From the NCBI GenBank assembly GCA_002409975.1, contig DHOO01000059.1, forward strand, positions 1 through 12,250: a DNA stretch of 12,250 nt. Direction: 5' to 3'. The stretch comes from Firmicutes bacterium UBA5388. Lineage in GTDB: Bacteria > Bacillota > UBA4882 > UBA10575. A program made the position numbers and the translations under genes. The notes under the pieces were generated by a model. It saw only the letters and a list, made by a program, of their open reading frames with translations, was not told where the DNA came from and did no database searches. Below, piece after piece: positions 1 to 7,378 of this stretch (positions within the stretch are counted from its first letter, which is position 1; every line of letters starts with the position of its first letter).

Positions 1-1027
1 CTAGGGCTATTTTCTGGGTAGGGTTAAAGATCGAGCCTAAATCTAGCAAAGTCATCTCTAATTCTAACCGATAATCACCCACTCCAGTTTTGATCCGCTG
101 ATCAGCCTGGATAATTCTGTGATGCGCTTGACGTAGTTGTTGATAGGTTAGCCTTTGAGCTTTGTTTCTTAATTTTTCTGCTACATATGGATGGCAGACC
201 AATTCTTTCTGGATAAATTCACCGCGCCCCTCTTTCAACAAAGCCCAGGCCATAAAGAGTCGACGAACCTCTCCTCCAAGCATCGCTAGGATTTTAAGCT
301 CCGGCTCTCCAGCTACTAATAAGCGTTCAAGAAGGTTAATCGCTTTCCCTGAGCTACCTTCAAGCGCTCCGTCAATCATCTCGAAGATGTTGGTTTCGGA
401 GGCTTCCCCGAGTAAAGAGCTCCATTCTCCTGTAGAAACCGGTCCTTTCTCCTCGCCCATAAAAATCCGGAGCTTTACTAATTCATTGTTTAAACTCATT
501 AATGATGTTCCTTTCATTTCTAAAAGAAGATCAACTTGCTGGTTTGAAAGATTGAGGCCTAACTTCTTCGCTTCCTGTCTAACCCAGCTTTTAGCCTCAT
601 AAACCTTTAAACTTGGGCATTCGATGGTTGCTACCATGGCCATCATTTCCTTAATAAACTTTTTTCTGCGATCGAGTTGTCGAGCAGTAATAACCACAAA
701 AACCCCAGGGACTGTTTTTTGTAAAGAGTCCAGAAAAATATTTTCATAGGCGGTTTTGATCTCTTCGAGACCTCTAAGGATCACAAGACGATTGGCGTCA
801 AAGAATGGAGGGTTACTTAGCCCCTCTCTGAGCATTGTCTCATCCATACTTTTAAACTCTATAGTAACCAGGTTAAAATCTTCCTCTTGTTTGGAGAAGA
901 GTAACTGCTTGATTGCAGCAACCCCGGTATTAATCCAATATTCTTCTCCCCCTAAAAATAAGACGGGTAACGAGATACTGTCAAGACCCTCTTTTTCTAA
1001 GGCAAAGATAAAATCTTGGGCTTTCAT
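1..1027 (-). CDS. holA: DNA polymerase III subunit delta (HolA), C-terminal end cut by the window edge
   Basis: Delta subunit of the clamp loader, which opens the beta sliding clamp and loads it on primed DNA. My own translation from the ATG at 1027-1025 gives 342 open codons to position 2 with no stop. The family is about 330-350 residues, so only the last few residues are missing. The protein starts MKAQDFIFALEKEG, followed by an N-terminal P-loop-like fold without a real Walker motif (LFLGGEEYWI at 23-32), normal for delta. The helical C-terminal part carries family-typical stretches: ETNIFEMIDGAL (211-222), HPYVAEKLRNKA (279-290) and DQRIKTGVGDYRLELE (309-324). The start overlaps the comEC stop (TGATG, one base shared), and GAGGTG stands about 9 bases upstream, so translation is probably coupled. 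comEC-holA is a common order in Bacillota. The identification rests on overall pattern and context. Confidence 0.93.
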   Translation of the reverse strand, partial: MKAQDFIFALEKEGLDSISLPVLFLGGEEYWINTGVAAIKQLLFSKQEEDFNLVTIEFKSMDETMLREGLSNPPFFDANRLVILRGLEEIKTAYENIFLDSLQKTVPGVFVVITARQLDRRKKFIKEMMAMVATIECPSLKVYEAKSWVRQEAKKLGLNLSNQQVDLLLEMKGTSLMSLNNELVKLRIFMGEEKGPVSTGEWSSLLGEASETNIFEMIDGALEGSSGKAINLLERLLVAGEPELKILAMLGGEVRRLFMAWALLKEGRGEFIQKELVCHPYVAEKLRNKAQRLTYQQLRQAHHRIIQADQRIKTGVGDYRLELEMTLLDLGSIFNPTQKIAL

Positions 1028-3363
1028 CACTGGACACCTCTTTCCACCTGAATCTTGGTCCGACGGCCAAAGCGACTGGTTTTCAAATAAAACGTTAGCC
1101 GCCCATCCTGATCGGTTCTATAAACTTTGGCGATTGCCTTCAATCTTGTTAAGACCTCTGCCGCAGGGTGCCCATAGGGGTTATTCGCCCCCACACTAAT
1201 TACTGCAATCTCTGGCTTGATCTTTTCTAGCCACTCTGCCCCAGTTCCGGTCTCACTCCCATGGTGCCCTACCTTTAATAGTTGGGCACGGAGAGCATCG
1301 TGATAAAAGGCAAGCATTTCTTCTTCTCCGGCTTGTTCCGCATCGCCAACAAAAAGTAAGCGGATTGAATTACAATCTAATAATAAGACCACTGAATTAT
1401 TATTTACATCAGAGCCAGTCCCCCGCAGATAAGTAGGGGGCGGATTGAGGACCAACCCTTTAACATCACCAACTCGAAGCTGGGTTCCTCGAACCCCTTG
1501 TAAATAGGTAATCTCATTGTCCAGCACTAACTCCAAGAACTTCTGATATAACTGGGTAGTATGAGGCATCCCGCTGTCTAAGACCTTCTCAATCTTAACC
1601 CGTTTATCCTCTATTAAACGAACTATCCCGCCAAGATGATCTTCATGGGCATGAGTAACAACCAATAAATCCAGTCTGTGAATCCCTTGTTCTTTAAAAT
1701 ATGGTTTGATCTCTTGATTATAGCCCTTGGCGTCTCCGCCATCAATTAAGATTTGAGCTCCTCCTGGGGTAGTCACTAAAATAGCATCCCCCTGACCGAC
1801 ATCGAAAAAAACAATCTTTAATTTGAATTGTGTTTCTTGGAAAAGACAAGATCCCGTAATTATTAAACTTAATAAACCGATGGTAAGCAAAATATAAAAA
1901 AGAGGTATTCTCCTTTTTTTATTAATGGGGTTTACTTCAACCCCCCAGGTTAACAACGCAATGACCGCATAAATCGCCACCACCACCATCCAAGGCCAGG
2001 GTGGAAAAGAGACATACCCTGGCAATTTTGTAAAAAACGTTAAGATTACCCGGAAGAGGAGAATGATTAACTTATTGCCGGCATTTAACAACTGGGCAAG
2101 AGGAAGATAGACTAAACCTAATAAAGAAGCTAATAATCCAATCTGAACAGCGATGCCAGCAAGCGGTACTAAAATCACGTTAGCAAGCGGCGCCACTAGA
2201 GAGACACCACCATAAAACCTGGCTATTAAAGGTAAGACCATTAGGTACGCAAAAAAAGAAAGGAGGAAAGGTTGGAGCCAAACAAAAAAGGGATGATGCT
2301 GAAAGGATTTTTCCCATTTTGGAGACAACACTATTAGTCCTACACATGCTGAAAAAGAAAGCCAAAATCCTTGTGAAAAAATTTCAAGAGGTCGAATCAT
2401 CATAATCACACAGGCAGCGGCGGCTAAGAGAAGGGGACCTTCTGTTCTCCGCCGGGATAATTCTCCAAACAAAGCGAGAAGGGTCATGATCCCGGCTCTC
2501 ATGGCTGGCGCCTTGCCCCCAGCCATGAGAATAAAAAGAACAATGACTGGAAGAGCAAGAACTGCCAACAACCAGTCAGGAAGGTGAATAATCTTTCCTA
2601 AGCCCCAAAACAAACCCAACCAAAACAACAGGTGAAGACCACTAACAGAAAGCAGATGCGCAATCCCCGCCCGTTCAAACTGATCCCTTGATAGTTGTTC
2701 CTCTATCCTCCCTAAGAGCATCCCGTGGAGAAGAATAGCGGCCTCTGCTGGGAGAGTCTGTTCACCGACTGCTAACAAACGGTGTCGTAAGCGATTTGAA
2801 AAACGTAAAAATAAATTAGTCTTTCCTTCTCCTCTAAGCAAAGGCTTTCCCTTCGCCAATAAACCGCTAGTGACCCCTTCTCTCGCCCAGGTAGTCACCA
2901 CTTGTGAAGCTTCCCCGAAGGGATTTCCAGCAATCTCCAGTCGCTGACCATAGTTATACTCCTGTGGAGAGTGGAGGAAAATCTCCCACTTGGGGTTTAA
3001 CTCTAAGAGTTCATCATTTAAGCTCTCCACACGGAGGATAAAACGGGAACCCTTCCGCCAGGGAGAAGGAGTACTAACAACAGTCCCTATAACGGTTATT
3101 TCCTGATCTCGATAACTACTAGCGACCTCGTAATTAATCACCCGGCGTTGTTGTTCTCGTGCGCCTAAAAAGGCGCCTAAAGTAAGAAAGAACACGATCC
3201 CAAGGAGCGGGGTCTTTCTACGCCTCACTAATAAAATTATGATTATGACAAAGAGCGGTAATAATAAATATGCATAGTTCTTCCCTAACCCCCCATACCA
3301 GCCTGCTACAATCCCACTACCGAGGAACAAGGGATACGATAAGAGAGGAGAAACGGGAATCAT
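1027..3363 (-). CDS. comEC: ComEC/Rec2 family DNA-uptake channel protein with C-terminal metallo-beta-lactamase-like domain
   Basis: Inner-membrane channel for single-stranded DNA during natural transformation. At 778 residues it has the full three-part architecture. Residues 1-170 are two or three membrane segments followed by an external OB-like (DUF4131-type) domain. Residues 200-500 form the competence domain, with many hydrophobic helices and the hallmark HLLSVSGLHL at 236-245. Residues 515-760 form the MBL-like domain with DVGQGDA (521-527), DGGD (541-544), the metal-binding THAHEDH (570-576), FVGDAE (671-676), GHHGS (699-703) and GHP (731-733). All MBL ligand motifs are intact, so the proposed nuclease activity is plausible; this is inference. 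The ATG overlaps the comEA stop in ATGA, and no strong ribosome site stands before it, which suggests translation by coupling from comEA. The stop overlaps the holA start. No truncation or frameshift is visible. Confidence 0.96.
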   Translation of the reverse strand: MIPVSPLLSYPLFLGSGIVAGWYGGLGKNYAYLLLPLFVIIIILLVRRRKTPLLGIVFFLTLGAFLGAREQQRRVINYEVASSYRDQEITVIGTVVSTPSPWRKGSRFILRVESLNDELLELNPKWEIFLHSPQEYNYGQRLEIAGNPFGEASQVVTTWAREGVTSGLLAKGKPLLRGEGKTNLFLRFSNRLRHRLLAVGEQTLPAEAAILLHGMLLGRIEEQLSRDQFERAGIAHLLSVSGLHLLFWLGLFWGLGKIIHLPDWLLAVLALPVIVLFILMAGGKAPAMRAGIMTLLALFGELSRRRTEGPLLLAAAACVIMMIRPLEIFSQGFWLSFSACVGLIVLSPKWEKSFQHHPFFVWLQPFLLSFFAYLMVLPLIARFYGGVSLVAPLANVILVPLAGIAVQIGLLASLLGLVYLPLAQLLNAGNKLIILLFRVILTFFTKLPGYVSFPPWPWMVVVAIYAVIALLTWGVEVNPINKKRRIPLFYILLTIGLLSLIITGSCLFQETQFKLKIVFFDVGQGDAILVTTPGGAQILIDGGDAKGYNQEIKPYFKEQGIHRLDLLVVTHAHEDHLGGIVRLIEDKRVKIEKVLDSGMPHTTQLYQKFLELVLDNEITYLQGVRGTQLRVGDVKGLVLNPPPTYLRGTGSDVNNNSVVLLLDCNSIRLLFVGDAEQAGEEEMLAFYHDALRAQLLKVGHHGSETGTGAEWLEKIKPEIAVISVGANNPYGHPAAEVLTRLKAIAKVYRTDQDGRLTFYLKTSRFGRRTKIQVERGVQ

Positions 3364-3848
3364 GGTTTAATCTCAATATACTCCCTGATTTTTTCCAGAG
3401 TTTTCTTGCCAATTCCTTTGATCTCCAGCAAATCCTCAACTTTTTGGAACTTCTTTACTTGCTCCCGATATTCGATAATTCGGGAAGCCAGTACTGGCCC
3501 GATTCCTGGTATGGTCTGCAATTCCTCGCTGGTTGCTGTATTGGGATCAATTAATCCGGAAGGCTGTTTTTTTGAAAGCCCGGTGTTAACTGGTTCCTCT
3601 TTATTGTTAGGAGCCTCTGCCGGTTCTGTCTTTATCTTCTGAACATTACCTAGTTGCAGAGGATTATTTTGATTAAATCCAAGATCCGGTTCCTTGCCCG
3701 GCCAAGGAACCGACACCGGAGAAACCAGATAAACTTCAACTGGTCCCCGCTGCAACGATTGGTATAAGAGATTACCTGACCCAAGCAGAATTGCAATCAC
3801 CAGCAGCAGAAGCACTTTCCGCTGTTGCTTAGAAAGTTCACTAATCAT
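3360..3848 (-). CDS. comEA: ComEA-type helix-hairpin-helix DNA-binding competence protein, short form
   Basis: Membrane-anchored DNA receptor that hands DNA to ComEC. From the ATG at 3848 it has 162 residues: a short cytoplasmic start, one membrane segment (about 12-28), a proline- and asparagine-rich linker (about 35-98), and a C-terminal double helix-hairpin-helix. The hairpins are IPGIGPVLA (113-121) and IKGIGKKTL (143-151), preceded by the typical IDPNTATSEEL (100-110). I see no SLBB domain between membrane helix and HhH, unlike Bacillus ComEA. The ATG is preceded by GGGGTGG about 6 bases away. An in-frame TTG at 3884 would add 12 residues and has GGTGATC close before it, but a stop lies directly upstream of that, so these are the only two likely starts. 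It overlaps comEC by 4 bases. HhH proteins of other function exist, but this linkage supports ComEA. Confidence 0.88.
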   Translation of the reverse strand: MISELSKQQRKVLLLLVIAILLGSGNLLYQSLQRGPVEVYLVSPVSVPWPGKEPDLGFNQNNPLQLGNVQKIKTEPAEAPNNKEEPVNTGLSKKQPSGLIDPNTATSEELQTIPGIGPVLASRIIEYREQVKKFQKVEDLLEIKGIGKKTLEKIREYIEIKP

Positions 3849-3960
3849 CCTTTCCACCCCGCTATCGACCGTTTTCGACCGCAAAGATCACCAAGCTTCT
3901 TTCCGCGCCTCCAAAATTTAGCTGAGCTTTTATTAGCTCTTCTCTTAGCTTAACTCAGGT

Positions 3961-4005
3961 GCAAAAAGTAAGACTTCAGGCCACTAGTGGGTTTATTACT
4001 TTTGC
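3961..4005 (-). other. Imperfect hairpin around the recN stop codon, possible weak terminator
   Basis: On the minus strand the last codons and stop of recN (3996-4005, GCAAAAGTAA) can pair with TTACTTTTTGC (3961-3971), giving about 10 pairs with one bulged T. The 24-base loop holds the perfect palindrome CCACTAGTGG (3981-3990). The arm ends in five T residues but then GC, so it is not a classical terminator. It may reduce read-through from recN into comEA or protect the recN mRNA end. Confidence 0.3.
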
Positions 4006-5744
4006 CCAGCTTTACTTAGACGGACTGATTCCGCTAACAGTAACATCTCCCGAGCATGTTCTCGTGTGGTGGAAGTAACCTCCGCTCCACCAAGCATCCT
4101 CGCTAATTCATCAACTCGCTCATTTTTCTCCAACGCCCGGACCTCAACCATCGTTCGCTCTCTGTGGGTTTTTTTCTCAATATAAAAATGCTTATTCGCC
4201 ATGCTTGCAATCTGCGGAAGATGAGTAACACAGATAACCTGGTGCGAGAGGCCAAGCAATAAAAGCTTCTCCGCTACCGCCTGCGCAGTACGACCACCAA
4301 TCCCCGCATCGATCTCATCAAAAACCATCGTTGGAATCTGATCTTCTTCCGCCATAATAACCTTAAGGATCAACATCAAACGGGAAAGCTCACCACCGGA
4401 AGCAATTTTTGCCAGTGGACGCAGCCCTTCTCCTGGATTAGGCGCTACTAAAAACTCTACCTGATCAATTCCCTCCTTAGTAATCGCCACTTTTTCTCCA
4501 TCCACCAATAATCCTTTTTTCTCATCAATTATCCTCTTAAGAGAGACTGTAAAGACAGTTTTATCCATATTGACCTCAGTCAATTCTTTAGCGACTGCTC
4601 TTTCTAGACGTTCAGCTGTAACTTTCCGCAGAGAGGAAAGGGCTTGAACTGCCAGGCTCAACTCCTCCTCAATCGTCTGGAGCTTTTTCGTAAGGATTGC
4701 AATCCGCTCTGTTCGATCTTCATTCGAGTTTATTTCTTTTCGGATTTTCTCCGCATATTTCAAAATCTCTGGTATTCCTTGTCCATATTTCCTTTTTAGT
4801 TTCGCAATCTCATCTAGGCGCTCTTCAGTTCGGGATAGTTTTTCGGGGTTAAAATCAATACGATCACGATAAGCCCTTATTTCTCTAGACACCTCTTCCA
4901 CTTGGCAAGCAACTTGAGTAACCATTTCAACCCATTGCTGTAAACTAGCATCAATCTCCGTAGCTTTCTCCAGCGCTTGAACCCCTTCACCCAGTTTGTC
5001 CAATGCGGAACCAGGTTCATCAGCACCATATAACAACTGGTAGGTCGCTGAGGTATTCTCATAAAGCTTTTCTGCTCCCGCCAAAATCTCCCGCTCTTGT
5101 TCCAAACGTTCTGCTTCTCCAGGTTGTAGTTTCGCCCTTTCAATCTCTTGTAATTGGAAGGTAAGAAACTCCACCCTCTGGTTTTTTTCCTCTTCGCCGG
5201 TGACCAATGTTTCTAATTCCTTCTTTATTCCCTGCCAGTTTAAATATAACTCCGCTACTTCTTCCGCTTTTCTTTGCAAGACCTTCCCACCAAAACTATC
5301 AAGAATCTCCCGCTGGGCAATGGAGGAAAGCAAAGACTGGTGCTCATGTTGTCCATGAATATCCATCAATAAGCTCCCAATTCTACTTAAAGTTAACACG
5401 GTAACGGTTTGACCATTAAGCCGGCAACGACTTCTCCCTGATTGGTTTATTTCCCTGTTAATCACTAAAAGCTGATCGTCCCCGAGAGAAATTCCCCATT
5501 CGGCCAGGATGTGGAAAATTTCTGGTTTGTCATCAAGTTCAAAAACCCCTTCTATTTGTGCTGATTCTGCACCAGCTCTAACTTGTTCCGCTGAAGACCG
5601 CCCACCAAGAATCAAGCTGACAGTATCAATAATAATTGATTTTCCTGCGCCTGTTTCTCCTGTCAGAATATTAAATCCCCGTTCAAACTCAAGATGGAGA
5701 CGATCAATCAAGGCAAAATTCTCGATGACAAGCTCCCGAAGCAT
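3996..5744 (-). CDS. recN: DNA repair protein RecN (SMC-like ATPase)
   Basis: Cytoplasmic SMC-family ATPase that acts early in double-strand break repair and recombination. The 582 residues are slightly longer than the usual 550-570. Walker A is GETGAGKS (29-36) after the typical start MLRELVIENFALID. The middle holds the DIHGQHEHQSL motif (128-138) and a coiled-coil region (about 155-380, rich in E, K, L and Q). The C-terminal half has the ABC signature ASGGELSR (448-455), Walker B MVFDEIDAGIGG (473-484) and VTHLPQIA (506-513). All ATPase motifs are intact. The ATG at 5744 is preceded by AGGAGG seven to eight bases away, located inside the last codons of argR; argR stop and recN start are 4 bases apart, so the two are co-transcribed. 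The order argR-recN is conserved in Bacillota. The gene ends with tandem TAA stops. Confidence 0.98.
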   Translation of the reverse strand: MLRELVIENFALIDRLHLEFERGFNILTGETGAGKSIIIDTVSLILGGRSSAEQVRAGAESAQIEGVFELDDKPEIFHILAEWGISLGDDQLLVINREINQSGRSRCRLNGQTVTVLTLSRIGSLLMDIHGQHEHQSLLSSIAQREILDSFGGKVLQRKAEEVAELYLNWQGIKKELETLVTGEEEKNQRVEFLTFQLQEIERAKLQPGEAERLEQEREILAGAEKLYENTSATYQLLYGADEPGSALDKLGEGVQALEKATEIDASLQQWVEMVTQVACQVEEVSREIRAYRDRIDFNPEKLSRTEERLDEIAKLKRKYGQGIPEILKYAEKIRKEINSNEDRTERIAILTKKLQTIEEELSLAVQALSSLRKVTAERLERAVAKELTEVNMDKTVFTVSLKRIIDEKKGLLVDGEKVAITKEGIDQVEFLVAPNPGEGLRPLAKIASGGELSRLMLILKVIMAEEDQIPTMVFDEIDAGIGGRTAQAVAEKLLLLGLSHQVICVTHLPQIASMANKHFYIEKKTHRERTMVEVRALEKNERVDELARMLGGAEVTSTTREHAREMLLLAESVRLSKAGQK

Positions 5745-5748
5745 ATTT

Positions 5749-6201
5749 TTACCTCCTCAATTTATACAGCCGGGATAATACTTGCTCTACTTGTTGTTTT
5801 TTCCTAACAATCACTAAGATCGAATCATCCCCGGCGATGGTACCCATAACCTCTTTCCAGTCAAGATCATCCAAAGCGGCAGCTACCCCTTGAGCAGTTC
5901 CATTAGTAGTTTTAATGATAATCATGTTTTCACTATAATCGATGCTCGTAACCGCGTGTTCAAACATTCTCTCGGCTCGTTTTATGAGATCAGGAAAACT
6001 CCGATCCGTGGGCAGAGAATACCGATAATGCCCGTCCGGGGTTGGGACTTTGATAAGACCTAGTTCTTTAATATCCCTCGAAAGAGTGGCCTGCGTTACT
6101 TCTACTCCCTCTAACCTTAGCGCCTCCCCTAGATCTTCTTGAGTTTCAATGGCGTTCTCCTTGATGATCGATAAGATCAAAGCATGACGACGGGCTTTCA
6201 C
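5749..6201 (-). CDS. argR: Arginine repressor ArgR/AhrC
   Basis: Arginine-responsive regulator, a hexamer that represses arginine biosynthesis and often activates catabolism or controls arginine transport. At 150 residues it is the standard length. Residues 1-70 form the winged helix-turn-helix with TQATLSRDIKELGLIKV (36-52), including the SR pair that contacts DNA. Residues 80-150 form the oligomerisation and arginine-binding domain with GTAQGVAAALDD (101-112) and GTIAGDDSILVI (120-131), whose Asp pair binds arginine. The start is GTG at 6201, supported by AAGGAG about 9 bases upstream. That ribosome site overlaps the nadK stop codon, which suggests coupled translation. Candidate operators in this window lie upstream of nadK and of the amino-acid importer. 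Confidence 0.97.
   Translation of the reverse strand: MKARRHALILSIIKENAIETQEDLGEALRLEGVEVTQATLSRDIKELGLIKVPTPDGHYRYSLPTDRSFPDLIKRAERMFEHAVTSIDYSENMIIIKTTNGTAQGVAAALDDLDWKEVMGTIAGDDSILVIVRKKQQVEQVLSRLYKLRR
5752..5758 (-). promoter_or_regulatory. recN ribosome binding site inside the end of argR
   Basis: The minus-strand sequence GAGGAGG forms part of argR's last Leu-Arg-Arg codons and stands seven bases before the recN ATG. It is near-perfect for the 16S rRNA 3' end and fixes the recN start at 5744. Ribosomes ending argR would load recN directly. Confidence 0.8.
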
Positions 6202-6214
6202 TAGATCACACTCC

Positions 6215-7072
6215 TTATAACTTTCCTTGTTTTACCTTCTCTCTTAGAATATTATAAAAACTTTTCTCCTTAAAACGCACAAACTTAGTTTTGTGAGCAG
6301 CAGTAAAAATTTTAACGATATCTTCTGCCTCCAACTCGAGACCTTCCTGACCATCCGCGGCTAGTATCACCTCGTTGGGAAGAGTAATAAACTTTATTTC
6401 AATAACAGAATCACTTCTTACTACCAACGGTCGAGTAAAAAAAGAATGGGCGCAAATAGGAGTAAGAATCAATGCTGGTAACTGCGGAGAAACAATTGGT
6501 CCTCCAGCTGACAAAGAATAGGCCGTAGAGCCAGTTGGAGTAGAAATAATTAAGCCATCCGCCGCCATCGTCCCGGTTAAATAGTGATCAATCAAAACTT
6601 CTATCCGTAACATTCTCGAGGAGAATCCTTTTGAAAGAACAATATCATTCAATCCTACTAGTCTACCAATAATCTTTCCTTCTCGAATAATCTCAGCGCC
6701 AACCATAATCCGATCTTCTATTTCAAATTGACCGGCTCTTAATTTATCAATGGCAAACTTCAGATCTTTATCTTCTACTTCTGTTAAAAACCCCAAGTGT
6801 CCCAAGTTAATCCCAAAAATAGGTATCTCCCGGGGGTAGATCAAGCGGGCAAGAGAAAGCAATGCTCCATCGCCTCCCAACACAACCCCAAATTCGATCT
6901 GAGAGAGTAATTCCTTTTTTTCTAAACCAATTTGTTCGCGCCCGATCTGGCATGCGCTCTGGGTTTCCATCACCACTTTAAAACCCGCGTTTTGCAATAA
7001 TCCTACAAGCTTTTTAGCTGTCTCTACTGCTTGGGGCTTCTCTAAATGTGGAAAAACACCAATTATCTTCAT
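6215..7072 (-). CDS. nadK: NAD kinase (ATP/polyphosphate-dependent)
   Basis: Phosphorylates NAD+ to NADP+ in the cytoplasm. The 285-residue protein has the expected motifs: GGDG (66-69) with the catalytic Asp, GINLGHLGFLTE (87-98), LND (141-143), the glycine-rich TPTGSTAYSLSAGGP (178-192), HSFFTRPLVV (209-218) and ADGQ (239-242). I chose the ATG at 7072 because GAGG stands seven bases before it. A GTG two codons upstream (7078) overlaps that ribosome site and is unlikely to be used. It is the first gene of the left-hand block and runs into argR, 13 bases apart. In many Bacillota tlyA precedes nadK; here a spacer and a divergent flippase gene stand there instead. Confidence 0.96.
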   Translation of the reverse strand: MKIIGVFPHLEKPQAVETAKKLVGLLQNAGFKVVMETQSACQIGREQIGLEKKELLSQIEFGVVLGGDGALLSLARLIYPREIPIFGINLGHLGFLTEVEDKDLKFAIDKLRAGQFEIEDRIMVGAEIIREGKIIGRLVGLNDIVLSKGFSSRMLRIEVLIDHYLTGTMAADGLIISTPTGSTAYSLSAGGPIVSPQLPALILTPICAHSFFTRPLVVRSDSVIEIKFITLPNEVILAADGQEGLELEAEDIVKIFTAAHKTKFVRFKEKSFYNILREKVKQGKL

Positions 7073-7094
7073 TAACACACCTCTGTTATCTCAA

Positions 7095-7110
7095 TCACTA
7101 TATTTATTCA
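7095..7110 (-). promoter_or_regulatory. Possible ArgR operator (ARG box-like) upstream of nadK-argR
   Basis: The minus strand reads ATGAATAAATAT followed by AGTG. The first twelve bases match the Bacillus-type ARG box start ATGAATAAAAAT at eleven positions, while the second half-site is poor. It lies about 25-40 bases before the nadK start, where binding could block transcription of nadK-argR. AT-rich background makes chance matches common. Confidence 0.3.
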
Positions 7111-7219
7111 TTAGATTTCCGAGAAATCCTGCATGAAGATAGGCAAAGAGACATACTTTTAATTATTGACTTATTTTTTAAAGAGCTCATTTTACAAACC
7201 AGCTACCGCCAGCACACGT

Positions 7220-7266
7220 TTAAGGAATTGCACAATTGATTGATTTAAAATTTAGCCGCAAAATAT
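7220..7266 (+). repeat. Left copy of a 47-base direct repeat flanking the flippase gene
   Basis: Aligns without gaps to 8774-8820 (offset 1554), 38 of 47 bases identical, including the 12-base exact run TTAAGGAATTGC. The right copy covers the flippase's last twelve codons, stop and trailer. In the same frame the left copy reads RLRNCTID-stop-FKI-stop, against KLRNCLIQLFKI-stop in the gene. It therefore looks like a decayed piece of a related gene end or one arm of an insertion. The repeat breaks off sharply on its left side. Confidence 0.75.
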
Positions 7267-7309
7267 TGATAGCTTAATTAAAGTCAAACACTATATATTG
7301 TGGTTAAAT
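7250..7309 (+). repeat. Long imperfect hairpin in the flippase leader
   Basis: Positions 7250-7266 can pair with 7293-7309 around a loop of about 26 bases. Of 17 positions, 14 are Watson-Crick, two are G-U in plus-strand RNA, and one (A-A) is mismatched. Both non-Watson-Crick changes keep pairing only in plus-strand RNA, so a structure in the flippase leader is possible. The right arm is also the exact inverse of 8804-8821. Confidence 0.6.
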
Positions 7310-7378
7310 GGAGGCCTAAGGTAATTATGTAATTCCCTCACGTTAAGTAATGGCAATCAAAACCGGAAGAATTTCTAA

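Larger units (their letters stand above)
7073..7378. other. Intergenic spacer between divergent nadK and flippase genes, with repeats and possible promoters
   Basis: This 306-base AT-rich stretch contains no gene I can support. From the nadK side it holds an ArgR-box-like sequence (7095-7110), a 6-base perfect dyad GATTTC-CGA-GAAATC (7114-7128), the left copy of a direct repeat (7220-7266), and a long imperfect hairpin (7250-7309). A possible minus-strand promoter for nadK is TTGACT (7282-7287), a 16-base spacer and TATTTT (7260-7265). Another possible -10 is TATAGT at 7098-7103 on the minus strand, with no good -35. No convincing plus-strand promoter for the flippase is visible. Confidence 0.6.

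Noticed and set aside
162..602. Plus-strand open frame of 146 codons
   Set aside because: Lies opposite holA, whose own frame is intact to the window edge and recognisable.
756..1199. Plus-strand open frame of 147 codons across the holA/comEC joint
   Set aside because: It is antisense to two well-supported genes, has no family resemblance and a composition typical of a reverse-frame shadow.
7048..7239. Small plus-strand open frame in the nadK upstream spacer
   Set aside because: Starts inside nadK on the opposite strand, has no ribosome site and no recognisable product; part of it looks like a decayed gene end instead.
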